A stretch of DNA of 64,000 bases from Smittia aterrima. Its lineage: Eukaryota; Arthropoda; Insecta; Diptera; Chironomidae. Shown here in pieces: positions 28,301-43,300 of the stretch; position 1 is the first letter of the stretch; each line of letters begins with the position of its first letter. Both the position numbers and the translations under genes were made by a program. The notes under the pieces are model-generated. The model worked only from the letters and a program-made list of their open reading frames with translations. It did not search any database and was not told the DNA's origin. The stretch is taken from assembly GCA_033063855.1 (NCBI GenBank), contig CP093830.1, forward strand, positions 3,472,854 through 3,536,853, written 5' to 3'.

Positions 28301-31300
28301 AACAGTTTTTGCTTCGTAATCTCCCACGCGAACATATTAAATTTAATCCTGATGAATCGTATTCGGATTTTTCGGTATTAACGTTCATAAAAGCTCTATA
28401 ATTGAAGCGAGTCGCGCTCGATGGCCGCTTTATTATGATATCTAGCAAGACCCGCTGGATTTCGCTTTTATTAATTACTCATCAACGGCGACGATAATCC
28501 CCTTTCGTCCGCTCAAATTGTCCACAACATTAATATTACTCGTTTTATCCAAAATCAAAATATTTATGAGGTTGTCTCGCTCACTCACGCTGTCATTTGT
28601 GGGATGAACATCAAATTGGCTATTTTATTTAATTAGCATATTATTGCGATGGCTTTTCAAAACCCATCAAGAGATTTCCAACCGGGCTTATCATCGCTCA
28701 ACAACAACACATCATTGTGTAATGTCCGCTATGGCGATGTAACACTTTAGTGACTACAATGTTAAGTGATTAATCGAGGAATTATGCGCAATTTAGCGAC
28801 ATCGTTCGGTGATTACTCCAATGAAACATGAAGCACGATTCGATTGATTTAATTTCGCTAATTTAAATCCTCCTAGCGTGTCTCAAGGTCTTCGATTTCA
28901 CTTTCCCCTCCTAACGAGAAGTCATGAATTAATTCGATTACCTCGAATTTTCGTGAAATGAATTCTGCCCACACCAAAGCTCCGATTTCATTCAAAAGTC
29001 GTTAAACATAAAGCGCCATCGTTCGACGATACACGATTTTCCAAAAGGCTTAATTGTAATTGAAATGTTTATTCAATTAGTGAAATCCCCACAGAAACTT
29101 TTTCCTCGCACTCGATTTATAAAAATTCTCAATTCTCGCTCTGTTTTACAATTCATGCGTTTTCATTATGATCGCGTGAGTTGGAAGATTTTCAATGTTA
29201 CGTGATGATTTGAATTTCATCTCGCAACGAAAAATTCAATTCACGTAATTGCGAGACTCTTCCCCATTCAACCCTTTTTTCCTACATTTTCAGTCTGATT
29301 GTTAAACAGAAGAATTGAGACAACATAAAAATTGTATTGAGCAGAGTAGGGGGCGGATAAAAAACGAGTTTAATAATTGAAAAAACATAAATATTTTCCT
29401 TTTTTCAATTGAATATTAATAACATTTATTGATTCTCGAGTAAAAAAAATTGTTTTCACGATTTTCATTTCACAACTTTTTTTTTGCTCGAGTGAGTGAA
29501 AGTTATTGAACAAAACATAAACAGCAAACAAGCACGAAAAAAATGTTTATTGTGATATCAGGCTCGAAGAATATGAGAGGGAGGAGGACGAGGGTCGTTA
29601 AAATGAGAAGTTAAATGGATTTTCCGATTTTTCCGACCCCCGAAGCTCTGTTGGGAAATTTATTGAGTAATTTTCTTTATTTAATAATTTAGTTTCCGAA
29701 CTCGTTCAACCTTCGCTTTGTGTTTCATTCGATCGATTGGCAATTTATGATTTTCTGTCCTTCCTTCTTTCTCCTCCCACTTCGCTGCTTTCGAAAAAAA
29801 AAACCTTTCACGCGACTTCACATAAATATTTAATAAATGAAATTGAACGGCAGTGAGAAAGGGTTTCGTGAACAAATAATCATCTCTCGAGGCCCATTTT
29901 CATTTAAACCAAATCGATTTCTTGTTTGTTTTTGACATCTTTTCCAATTTGAATCCTTTTTTTTACCCCAAACAAAGTGAAAGCGAAAGCATCATCATTA
30001 TCATTTCAGAACATTCGTCTCGCCCTTGCAAATCCATTTCCCAAATTACAGTTGGGATTGAAAAATGTTTTTTTTTGCTTCTTCATCTTCGCTTCTGACA
30101 ATCAAACAATTAACGGAATAGCTAGGGAACGAAAGATCTGTTTAAAGATGAAGGGTGACAATGATTGTTGGGAAATCGTGAAGCCAAACGTTAAATCAAT
30201 AAAGGGAAAGAGAGAAATTTCGTATTCTCAACAGACATCTCATCTTTAAAGATGTAAGCGACGGCAATTGTTGGCAGGGAAAGTAAAGAAAGGAAGTCCG
30301 GGAACAAAAGAAGCAAAATGAACACATTTTATGACATTGATATTTGCGGAAGCGTCTGAGGGTAGAGAGAAACGCAATTTGCGACCCTCTACGAGTACAA
30401 CGGAACAAGAGCCCATCGAGCTGTTTTAATTAATTTTCCGTTCTTTCTTGACAACACCCGAAAAAAATAAAAAGTCGCAGCCTCTCACTTTGAAAGTTAT
30501 TTAACTCGCCTCTCGACTCCGCTCACGTTTAAGCTGTTGAGAGGATATTCAATTAAGGGAGAAACGTTCTGCAATCAATTCCGAACCCCTCGGTAAACAA
30601 CAACCAGGCATCGGCAAGGAAAAACGACACAAAATCGTAAATCGCTTTCCTCTCGCTCCCTTCGTTTTCGGATGTGATTTGTATCGCTATTAAAGAGCAA
30701 ATCTCGAGGGGACTTTTCCATGTTGAGAAGAGATTGTATTGAGATGAAATCCCTGAAGATATTTACAAATCATTTAGAATCTAATAAAGTTTTTGTCACC
30801 CTACCGAAGTGGAAAATGTCGAGCGTTCTTTTTAAATTGCATTAAACGGTTGTCGAGAGTTGATGGGGAAGGATTTTGAGTCCTTGTCGTTGTTGAAAGG
30901 GTTGAAATCGAGACAAGAGTCGCAATGAATGAAATAATCGAAATTGGATCTTTGCTTTTCTAAGTGCCAAGCCACCAACAAAATTTATTTACGAACGATG
31001 TAACTCAATCTTGTCTGCCGTCAGCATAACAAGACAAGTTTAATCCAAACATGTTCATAATGCTTCTTAATCTTCCAATCGTCTATGGAGAATGCTTATG
31101 TTCATTTAATGCTCGTCGAGCCCAGCAACTTTACCCCTCGTTCTTCCTTAAATCGACCAGAACAATCTCCGACGTTAAATGATTAGATGGAAACAACAGC
31201 AAATTAATTTCAATTTGTCCGTCTTCATGTTCTCTCTCTTCTATTTCTCCCCACACCTAATCCGGACAGTTCTCATGTACATATAATCAACAGACGCACT

Positions 31301-34300
31301 CGCACGTTTCTGATATCAAAATCAATCTTGCGAAGGCTCTCGCTCACTCTCTCGAATGCCATGTGCTTCAAGCACTTTTCTTCTTCCCTTTTCGGAAGTT
31401 CAGGACAAGCAAAAGCAGGCAGGGAAAGAAAGAAACAGATGAGAACTTGGCCCGAACAAATGAAAGGGTCGCTCGGTCTTTGTTTGCCTAACGCTTCGGT
31501 TGCGTCGATTCCTGTTTCGTTTCATTAATTCAGTATTAAATTATGCTCACCCTAAACAACACAAACACATCATGAATTCAACATAAATTCAGACGGCACA
31601 CGGATGAAGTGAAAAAGCGACAGTTGAAGGCAACAAAACATGGGTAAAGGCGTCCCCGCAAAAAATGGACATAATTGTTTAAATTAGCTATTCAACGCTT
31701 CCCCCTGCCATCAATCTGACTTTCAGACGCACCCAAAACAGCATATTTCGTGAAATATGGACTCGTGAAGTGTTTGTGTGTGTGCATAGCAATTTATTAT
31801 GTGTAGAGAGGACGAAAGAGGAAAAAAAAATCGCAAAGCACATTTTCCCTCCCTTTCCGCTTTTATTCTTTTAGAGCCTGTAATTTTTTATGAGCTTCAA
31901 TCAACCCCCGTCGAAGGTTTTTATTCTTCTTATAACCGCTACCCTGTGATCATAGTGCAAGTGGAGTGGGTACGAGTGTGGCACTAACTACAGCACGAAA
32001 ACACATTTCATCGTTTTTTACGATGCCACATAAAACCCCGAGAAAATATATTATTATCCTATTTCGCCTTTCATTCTTCCCCTCTCACTCTCTCATAGAC
32101 CATTTCATAGTTGACTGTGTATATCCTCGCATATTATTAATGCCATCAAACATATCAGATAGATCAGAGAATGAGAGTGAGGGGGACATAAAAATTCAAC
32201 ACCAACCATCAACGACGACGACGACAAAAGCGAGAGATCGGGGTTGATTGCGATGCGGGAAAGACGAAGAGCAGAGTATTATTGCTGTTGTTTCAGCTTA
32301 AGCGTCCTTGAGAGTGAATGAAAACACGCAGTCAAACATGAGACGAGAGTGATTTTTATCATCGTACGGTGAGCGTTTTCATGGGATTTTGTGGAATGTC
32401 ATCGACGACACTTCACAAAATAATCACAACTAGTCTGTTTACCCATCACTGAGAAGCTTCTGAGGTTTAAAACAAGATTGTTAGTAGATGGGGGAATAGA
32501 AATAAAGTTTATCACACACAAAGACGTCAGAAACAAACCGAACCGTCTCATCTTGCTTTAAACAAAGATAAACAGACTCGAGTGTTTACTTTACTTGTCG
32601 CTTCTACCGGCCCCAAAAATTAAACAAATTTCATATTGCTCTCGAGAGTGCAAAACGTGTAGAATGGGACAAACATCATGAAACTTTATTGAAACATTCT
32701 CGTCCCTTCTCAATGTTGGCCATCCCCTTGATTATAATACATTTATATGTTAAGGGTATTAATTATTTATTCAACGCACATATTATGCTTTTTCATGTGT
32801 TCATATTTTCTGCCATCCCTCGTTCCCAAAAGCCACCCTTCGTCATCATCGCAACCCTCGGAAAAACATTCTCGCAGATAGCCCGAGACGAGTGTGAGAG
32901 GAGAGAAAAAGCAATAACTTTAATTGCATATTATGCTTTTGATTGAATTATTTTTCCTGCTTCTCTCTCTCCTTCCATGCTTTACGTGTCACTTTTGATC
33001 GTACGTGTTTTGCTGTGTTTCCCATCTGACTGTTTGCAGCCCCTCATCGCTCGATTGAAATGACACATATGGTTAAATCGGGGTTCAAATCATATTTCAT
33101 TATGATCCGAAAACGAATAAAGAAAGGGAGACAGAGACAAGCATGTGATGAGGAGATTTCTTCACAAGGTGGTAAACAGTTTTATTATTTCCAATCAACC
33201 CTCGGACTGCTCACCCTTGAAGAGCATAAAATTGATTATGTATGAGCATTAAATGAGGTCAAACATTGGTTGTGTTACTGTGAGATAAGCGAAATTTTCA
33301 AGGTTTGAGTTGTTAGCGGAAAAAAGTTCTTTCGAGGGTTTGTGTAAGCACTTCGGCGATATCTCCGCGACATAAAGTCTCCATAACGCTTACCGTTTCT
33401 CATTTGTTTTGTTTAGGATTTGAAATTAAAAGCCCATAGCATTAGTCTTTATTTTTTGTTTGCGCGCCGGTCGTTTACTTATTTAGGGTAAAACTACACA
33501 ACGCAGCAAATTTGTTTCGTGTAAATATTTGAACATTAATAAACTTTTTTTTTTGTCTCTTTGCTTTGAAAGCTGCTACAGGCTTTAGTCGTTCACCCTT
33601 CGCTTCCCGCTCGTTCGCCTGGCCACGCCAAACTGCCATTCTCAATAACAACTTGTATTGTCGATGCGCTTATATTCCATTGACAAACAGACGGCAAGAG
33701 AGAGAGATATTTTTGTACGTGGAATTATTATTTAAATTGTTCAATATTTACATTCTTATTAACTAAATATTGTTCCACATTTTTTTTCTCCTTCTCATGT
33801 CTCGACGAGACTAAAGGCTTTTCTAACAAATAGGAATCTTTAGCGTCACATGATCGTTGGGGATATGGAGAATTTCAAGCGACAGCTAGACACGTCATTC
33901 CGTTTAGGGAATAAAAATAGTTTTTTTTTATGATTTCGAAACAGCAAACATTAGTTTGCTTTTTTTCTGCCTTTTTATTGTTTACCTTTTATATATGATT
34001 TTGCTCTCGGTATCGTTGTTTGCTCTCGACAGGCAGCTTCGGTACGAGCACACTCTTTATTCGGCTGTGTGTGAAAACTCTGTTGTTTGTCAAATGACGA
34101 GGGAGAAAAAGTGAATTCAGAAGAATATAAAGCGGCCAGACGGGCCTCTCCAGGCTTTGAGCAAACAAAGCTTCTCTTTTTTTCGTCTTGTTTGCATAAT
34201 TTCCGATCGCAACGTATCAACGTTCACCCACAACTCAGTTCGCGAGTTTAATGGAATGCGTTTTAACATTTCACCAGAAGCAGAAGCAATTAGCGACATG

Positions 34301-37300
34301 ACGATATTCAACGATTCGCCCTAATTCATTTGTTTAGAAAATATAAATAACAAAACTGTCGGACGGAGGAAAATGTTAGCAGGCATTGTGTGACACATCG
34401 AGGCATTATATAAAATAGAATTGGAAAATGCTTTTCATGGCTCAATTGACATCGGCGATTTCTGATCAAACGATAGCATTAAACTGTCCAACAAAGAAGA
34501 GACAATTGAACATTCAATTGATTTCTTAATTATACTTCGAATGAATTTGTGCGGGTTCCATTAGAGGGCGTTCGCGTGACGCTTCACTCAAGTGAAAAAT
34601 CAATATGCGTGAAGAGACTCGCCGTCATGTTTGATTAATAATTAATTCGAGCTGATAACTTACACATGTAATAAGTTTCCTTTCATTAACTTTACCCGCA
34701 ACGACGCAGAGCATTCACGAAAAAAAAAAGTTATTATGAATAATTTCTCGTTCATTAGGGCCCAGGCAAACATAAAAATATAATTACGTTTAATGGCTTT
34801 ACATGAACAGCGAAGCAAATGAATGAAGAGAGAACACGATGAAGAAGATGTTGCATTAAATTGAGTTGAATCCACTGACGGATTAATATTCAGCGTCAGC
34901 ACATATTTAAGCTTGAGCGGAGAAGACGATGAAAGCAGAGACAAAAAGAACGCTGTTTACAACGCGTTTCAAAGCCTAAACTCTTTCTCTTTGCCCTCAT
35001 CGCGATCCGCAACGAAACGGTAATATAATAATTAAATAAACCATCCGAAAAGAGAGAACGAAAAATCGAGGAATCCACAAACAACAACAACAACCACGCC
35101 GTCGTCATTAGGGCTCATGAAATTACAATAATTTCATAATAGAGCCTCGCGAGAGTAGATTGAGTTTTAAGTGGAACATGAAGACAAGAAAGGAAAAGAA
35201 TGAAAGAACTATTTTTATAGAACAAAAGACGAAGAAGAATGTGATCGACGCGAGAAGTAGAAGAAAGAGGAATGAACAAAAGTGTAATTTAACCAACCAT
35301 GAAGTAATTTATCGTGCGAATTTCAACAGAAGATTGCTACGTTCTACGAACCGACATTAAAAAATATTAAAATGTAGTTAATTGCCCGGCAAGTTAATGC
35401 TTGAAACTTTCAAACATATCGCGAAACTAAGTAGCCGCTAGAGAACTCATGAAGCGTAACGAGCAAACAAAGTCGAGAGAGCTCAAGTTGTCCGACGACG
35501 ACGACAAAAAAATAATTCAACGACACGCTAAGACTTTTCATTAATTTGCGACTCGAATGAAAGCGATAACTGATGGAAACGCGATGAAGTGTGTGAATGC
35601 TCGTTCAACTGTGACTCTCACGAGGTCTCAAGTTTTGTCAGAAGATTATTAATTTACAGAGCTTTAATATGTCTCAAGTGTTGTCGTCGACAGATTGTCG
35701 ACCAAAGCTTTATCAGCGTTCTCTTGTCTTCTTCTTCGACAACTTGAAATGTGCTCACGATTCATACATCGCAAAACCTGAATCAGCACGTCACGTAAAG
35801 AAATAAAAGGCTTGTAAGTGATAATAAAGCGCTTGAACTTTGCCAAGCAATCTCACTGCTTGACCACATTAACTTTAATCGAAGTCGAGTGTATAGCGCG
35901 ACTTCAATAATTTACTGATAGCGGCTTTGAATGCTAGACTGGGAGGGAAAATAAATGAATCGCTGACCGTTTAGCATTAATTATCAAGTCTACATTGCAT
36001 AACCGACACAAAGTCAAATGTCGATTCGAACTTTGTTCATTTCTCTTTCCCCTCTACGGCTGGTCACGTCTTTACATGCACACGAAAGTAATTACTCAAC
36101 ACGGTCCACTAACGTTCCTTGCATAGTCACTCGAGCGAGCATCAAAGATAATTAAAAACTCGACGACAGAAAGTTAAAATCGTTCGCTTGTTAAATGAGT
36201 CTCAATCAATTATTCATTGGAATCCGAAAGCTCTCGATTTTTTGGACGTAATTAATTACAAACAATGCTCCATAAATGTCGCGTTAATAACCCTTTTTTG
36301 AAGAGTGAACTGTTGGTTGAAGGGGGGACGGGCTGAGGTAAGCCGTATAATGATACCAATTCGTGTAATTGCTCAAGTGAGAGGGAGGGGAAGGGGAGCA
36401 TGCCTCAAACCGAAAAACGTGACGAAAAACAATAACGACGAAGAGGAAAATAATTTTTTAATACAATTTTAAATGCCCCTTGGAGCTACGAGCGGAGGAA
36501 TTTAATGATTTTATCAGCGGCTAAAGGCTGTTAATTCTTTATTACGTCTCGTTCGCGTACATTTTCCTCTCTTCGCTCATCAAGGCAAGGCGCTAGATCA
36601 CAGATTTGTTGTGTCTGATAATGAAAATAAAAAAACAAAAACATTACAATTATTGCCTCGGTCGAACAGCAGCGGGTAATCTGTTCAGTAGCAACTCAAC
36701 TCTAGCGGACGAATTATACTCGCTTAATTACATTAATTAGCTATGAAACATTCCTTCATAAAGTTATTCTTGAATCGAGGAAAATCACTTTAGCGAATGA
36801 AGTTATCTGTTCACAGCAATCAAAACTCTACGACTCGACTGATTTCTCTCTCCCATTCTCGGTTATTTTCATTACATGGCGGCTAGCAAAGTGATTAATT
36901 GAAGTCTAAGCGCGCGAGTCGCTGTCGAGTTTCAAAAATAGCTTTTTACGGTCAGCTTTACATTGCATTGTCGCCGTATCAAAGCGCAGACTTGAGTCTT
37001 CGGGCAGGTTATTAGCAATTCATTTATCAAAATGTCACTGCATAGAAGCACCGAGGGAGGTCTAAGCCGCTCAGTTTCCCGCTCCACGTGTGCTAGCTCC
37101 AAAAGCAATAACTAATAATGTATAATTCACGTATTCCAGGGAGGACTGATCGATCAGTGGAGTTTGAACGATTGGAAACTTAATCTTGATAACCTAACTG
37201 ACGAACATATTCCACAATTCAATGAACCTCGGATTATAATTCATGCATTATCGAAGTGAACAATAACAGTCGCATCTTGTTTAGATGACAAACAAGCAGT

Positions 37301-40300
37301 CCAGACAAGCACAAAAGCATCAGCAACAACTTCATTTGAGCCGCAAATCATTTGGGGACACAATACAAAAACTAATGAAAAAATCATAATGAAAATTGAA
37401 AATGTTATGTACATTCGATGGGAAGCGAGAGAGTGAGTTAGACATAGAACTGTGTTGTGTTTCGAGGCTCTCCTAATTTGTTTCAATAATGACATACAAG
37501 CTCGGATGAATTATCTAATAATAATATTGCTACGGTACTCTCGAGCGAGCTCTAGTTTTCCTGTGCTCACACAACATAATAACAAACATTGATCATGTCG
37601 CTTCTCTTTCTCCTCCTCATCTCTACATAAATTTTAACAAACTAATAGAATTTCCATTCCGCCCGAATCGAATTTATAATTATAATTGTTTGCATGTATG
37701 TTCTACAATTATTTGCGGGAATCAGACTTGTCGGATGGACGTGAGGTGAGTGGTAGAAGGCGGAAATGTGTATCTAATCGATTCTAATTGCACAATGGAA
37801 AGTATAAGCTCGAAAGACTCTCAGATTACAATTAATTTCCAGGTAAATGGTTGTTTAGTGAAGTGCGGGGAGTAGTTTGGCGTTGTTAGTCGTCTCTCCT
37901 CTCTCATGATATTACACTAAGCACGAAGCTCCAATTACCAGAAGTTTTTGCGACGCTGCTGTCAAGTAGCTCCATCACATCGTTGACTCTAAACATTGCC
38001 GAAGCAATTACGCTTTTCAATTTATTATCTTCGCATTAGCAACGAACAGCGAGACCAAAGCGAACAAGCTAATAATGAAAAACCGATTGCCGACTTTTGC
38101 GCAAATAATAACGTGTAATGCGATCGAGTCATGTCTCAATTGGAATTTATATCATGCAGGAAAAAGACGACAGAATGTGATACGTTACGGCGCGGGGAAA
38201 TTAGCGAACGTAAAGGAAATATTAAACGGTGTTGTTGGCATCGTTCGGATTTTGTTTCACGGTTCGTTTAGCAGCAGAGACAAAGCAGAGGAAAAAAAAA
38301 TGAATGTTCAGGTCTTTTTTAGCAGGTTATGATCATTAAACTCGTGAACATGAACTTCAAGTTGAAGCCGCAATTACCAACCGAATCAGAGAAATTAAGA
38401 TTATTTGCGGTAATTCGAGAAGGGAAAAGCTCATCGGAAAGAGTGATCGGGCTAGAATCATTTTACCGCATCCAATTAAGCATTTCTACGAGCTCGGCGC
38501 GTCATTTGTTTCGCGATTTTGTCGGAGCGATAAGCTCAATGTTCTCCCTCCGCCCCTACATTAACTCCATCGCACATCAAATGTAGCGTGAAAAATTCGT
38601 AAATTAATTTTTTTTCGTTCTCTTATTTTCTTACACACAACCTCGAGCGGATTTCAAACCGTTTCGACTCGCATTAATGAGCTCCAATCGCTCTCTTCAC
38701 ATTTCAAATCAAAGCGCTAACGAAATAATTTACGATCGAGAATGCTTTCGATTAGTTTCTCGCTGCTCGAGAGTTTAGAAGAAGAAAAAGCTTTACGGTT
38801 ATTTAAGTCAAATTTGCTCGCTTCTTTCTCTGCTTTGCGACGGTCGATTAACGGTTGTGACGTTAAAATATCGCTAATTGATTGGTCATTGTAAATTGTT
38901 TGGCGTGTTTGCAATTAGAAATCCATACTTCGCCTCTTCGAGCTTGAAAAACCACAAATCGTGGATCGATTCAAAGATTACGTCAATAAATTTAATCTCT
39001 GACATCATGATTTGCCTTTTGAGCACTAAGCGAAGTTCGTTAATCGTCTAATGACAGTTACGCATGAGGTCATCGAAAAGTGTCAACTAGAGAAAGAAGG
39101 ATTGTCGATGACTAATCACATTCAATTACCACAGCTTTCGTCAATTACTGTTCACGACGCTTATTTGTCAAGCGATGATTTTAATTCTCATTCGACAGTT
39201 TAACCGCAAAACGAGGGGGAAAAAATGAAAAACGGCAAACGAAAAATCAATTACAGTGCAACAGCCGTGAAAAGGTGGCAATTTAAAGTCAATAGTGTAA
39301 TTTTAATTGTGGCATGCGAGAGTAAAATGTTTGATTCTTAATCTGCGAAACTAGTTTTAAAATCCCCGTCACGCTAAGTGAATCGGCGACTACTAAAAAT
39401 ACCATAAAGTGCTGCCTAAAGGCTTTCGCGACAGCCACCAAGCGTTTCTCGTTTATGAATCGTTTAATTAACAATTAAAAATAAAACTTTGCATTTTATA
39501 GCAGCAAACGAGTTTTCTTTTCTCGGCTGTTGAACACAAAAGTAAATTGCACATCGCGCTCAACGAAGAAAGAATACAAATTAAAAGCGTTTGCCCATTC
39601 AGAGCATCAACTCACGACCAAACAATTTTAAATGGAAAATTATAAAATAAAATCGATAAGAATCGTGGGGAGGAAGCTTTACCATTGTTCACTGGCTTCT
39701 CGCGAGAGGTTTTTAATGAACGATTTAATTATGTGAATTAAACAAAACTGATCAATTATCATTCCGTGTGCATGTGTGGGGTGCAGCCCGAGAAAAGAGT
39801 TTTATGTCGCCTGGTTATCTTGATTTTAGTTCCATTTATAAATTGTGTACATTACCAGTTGAGTTTGAACATTTATGGTTAAAGGCGCAAGACATTCGCG
39901 GTCGGAATTTGACGAAGAAAAGGAGGGAGGGGAGAACAGCGAGTGACATGCAACTTGTGTGTGAATTATTAATTACATTTTTCATTTTACCTTCTCGAGC
40001 GCTTTTATGACGAACACGAAATGTCATGACACGACTTTTTATTCTATATCAATCAATCGACCGAGACTGTCGTTGAAACAAGTTGTAGTGAGCGAGAGAG
40101 AGAAGAAAAAAAAACATTTGAAATGTAAGCTCGAACAATATTAAACTTGTGAATTGTCTATGAACATATTTTCCATTTAATAACGATCATTTACATGATT
40201 TATTTACTTTTAATTCTGTTTAACAACTTGTTTTTCTGCTCGTTCTCAATTCATTCTCCACCTCTGCTTCCAAACTCGAATCATTGAATGACATGAAGCG

Positions 40301-43300
40301 AAGCGATTCCATTTGTAGCATCGAATTAAACCACCACAATGGGACTTCAATGGGAGACGCTCCGAACGTCTGTCACGTGAATCGGAAGACCTTGAGGTGC
40401 CTTAAACAAACAACATGAGACATAACTTCCAATTTCTTCTAACCGAATTAAGACAAGAGGCTTTGGGTTAAAAAGCGTAAAGCGAAAACTTGCTCCGATC
40501 AAGGAACAAACGAATTCCCATTCCGCTCATCACGAGCAAACATTCTTTTATAGATTTCCCCCAAAAGGGGATCAACAAACAGTCGAGAAGAAGAAAGAGT
40601 CGAAATCTTTTTATTTATTCAATCCTTGTTTACACTCTTTCCACGTCCAAAAGCAAGAAACGATGGAGAGAAGAAAGAAATGAAAACAATTTTTATCTCA
40701 GTTATGTTATTGTTTGCAAAATAATATACGAGAAGGAAATTTTTTATTTCATCCGAAGCTGCCTTTTTCATCTTCTGTTTGGCTTTCCCTTCTTCTTCCT
40801 CGTCAATTTTTTTCTCGTCCCATCTCCCTTCCACTCAAGCAAGACAAACTTCTTCGACAAAGAAGAAATATTTATTCAGCCCCAGCATCGATACACACGC
40901 TGTACATTTCATTTTGTTATTGTTGTTTTATTTCGTCAATATATTCGGGGTCTTCTCTTTTCTGGGGAGGATGAAAGAAACCTGAGATGGCTCAAGACAT
41001 CGATTCAGGTACTTTCAAAAAGAGAGGAGCCTTCTTGTGCGAAACACAAACGAAAATTATACTTAAGGCACCGTAAATAACCAGTTTATGTTTCTCATGC
41101 TTATCGAGCGACGGTAGAGGACAACGATAATTTCACAGGCTGCAACGGGGAGTGTACGAAGTGTTTGTCAATCTTAATCTTTCATTATTTCAACGAATGA
41201 TTGTTACGGTTCCTTCGTAGGCGCCCTCAAGACAGCCCCGAGTTAAAGAATCATTGAATTTTGTGAACTTCGTGAGATTATAATCAAATGCAACAACAAG
41301 CATTAATTCGACGATATCTTTGCTTTTTCTTTCTCTCTCATCTTCTGCATTCTCTTATTCTGTGACATAAAACAATTCAAATTGAAAATTATCGATTATT
41401 TATTTCAATTCTTTTCAAAGAAACATTGTTTCGGGGCAATGGAACTTAATGATGTTTGAAAGAGAGCTTCGACTTCGAGCTATCTTGATCCGTCGTGCCA
41501 AACGTTCCAAAGAGCAACAGTGAAATGTTTTTGGTTGTTGAGCAATTGAACAATCATAAAAGGAACACAAAGCGTCAAAGAGTGACGAGAAGACAACAAC
41601 AACATCCATTCCGTCGAATTCCTGTTCCATGTTAAGTCGCTTTAGCGAGAAGAAGAGTTTATAAGCACGATAAAATATTATTAATGTCGAATGAAATCAT
41701 TATATTCAATTTTGAAGGGAAATTTGTTGGAATCTCTTTCGGTCGAATGAGAGGAGGAGAACGAGAAGAACGAACCGTAGAAGAGGAAGAAGAATCTTGC
41801 TTGTTGTTGACTTCATGGGTCTGCGGTGCCATAAAATAAATCTTTTTTATGCGATGATTAAGGCAATGGCTCTGGCTTCTAGTGGTATCTCTGATTTTCG
41901 TTCTATCTTTTCACTTTTATTCGCTGAAATGCCGTGTTAAGGCAAATCGATTTATAGACGGGGGGAAAAAGGTTGAAGGCTTGCGACGATGAAAAGCGAT
42001 GTGGAATGTGTTTACTCTCGATGATGGGCGCTCTTGAACATGTTTTCTTCATTCTACGCTATTATTTCGCACAATGGTCTCTTCTCTTCGTCTTTCTTTT
42101 GGTCGATTTCGAGTTCAAGCTTTACTCTCCACAAACGAACGATGAGTCGTACAATTTTCCTTTCGGAAATTGTTATTTTATATTTCTTTAATGTAACGAT
42201 TATAACGTGATTAAATTGCTCGTTTGCTCGAACTCTCTCGAAGGCGAACGCGGCAATTTCAACAGCAAACATGACCAAATTAAATTTCGTTGCTGTCGAA
42301 ACACAAACACTCGACGAGCTCGGGAAATAAATGGCAAAAGACTTAATTGATTGAATTTAATAACTTGAACAGAGACGAGAAGTGAACGCGACGAGAATCA
42401 ATTTGTACGTCGTAGGAAATATTGAGGTTGATGATGTCAATTGTCATTAATCGACGATTTATAACCCGCCGACCCATTCACATAACGATCGTAGCAATTA
42501 TAGAAATCTCTGACCCGTCGCGCGCGTACTCAGACCCCCAATACCTGTTCTCTTATTAATATGCTAATTGATTCAAGATCAGCACACTTAATTATTTAAT
42601 TTATGTTAATCTTTTTATTATTGCCTCGTATTATAGCAAAAAACTTTTCTTCTCCCATCGAAACTGGTTCCATTATAGTTCTTTTCTCCACTCTCGCTTC
42701 GATTTCTCGCTTTTTTTTCGGTGCTGAGAATACAATTTATGGTTCTTTAATTCCGCCTGTTTTATTATCGTCATCCAGTTTTCTGTCTGCGCAGGAAAAT
42801 GAAATAAAATATTGGATGATTATCGAGAGCGGTTTTGTGGTCGTCTTGGTTGAAGAGGGAGGGGGAGAGCTAATGGGCTCGAGCGATTTAATCAATTGCT
42901 TCTTCTTTTTTCCTCTTCAACTCGACTCTATCTTCATCTTTATAGCCGTCGTCGTCGTTTTTATTTCTTCTTCTTATGTTTAACCCGCCATGTGCATGAG
43001 TGACAATCGCTACCAATTACAAATTACATGTTTCTCTCTTTTCTCCACCATCTTCATCGTAATAACCACATAATTGTGTATATATCCTTCGCCTTCTTTC
43101 GCATCGTGGCAAGCCGCACACATTCCGCACGTTAATTATCTTACCATTGCCGCCGAGGCGAGTGTAAGAAAGAGAAATAAATTAAACGATAAAAGAACTA
43201 CAAGAATGGAGATTTATTTATTTTATAATGGAAGGCACAACATTTTACTCGATGGTGTAATCGGGTAATCGGATTTGTAATGTTACGCTTAATGCGGCTT

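Noticed and set aside
40490..41080. 196-codon open frame, the longest in the groucho intron
   Set aside because: Composition is dominated by Phe/Ser/Leu/Lys/Arg from pyrimidine- and purine-rich tracts; no family resemblance, and overlapping frames are equally open.
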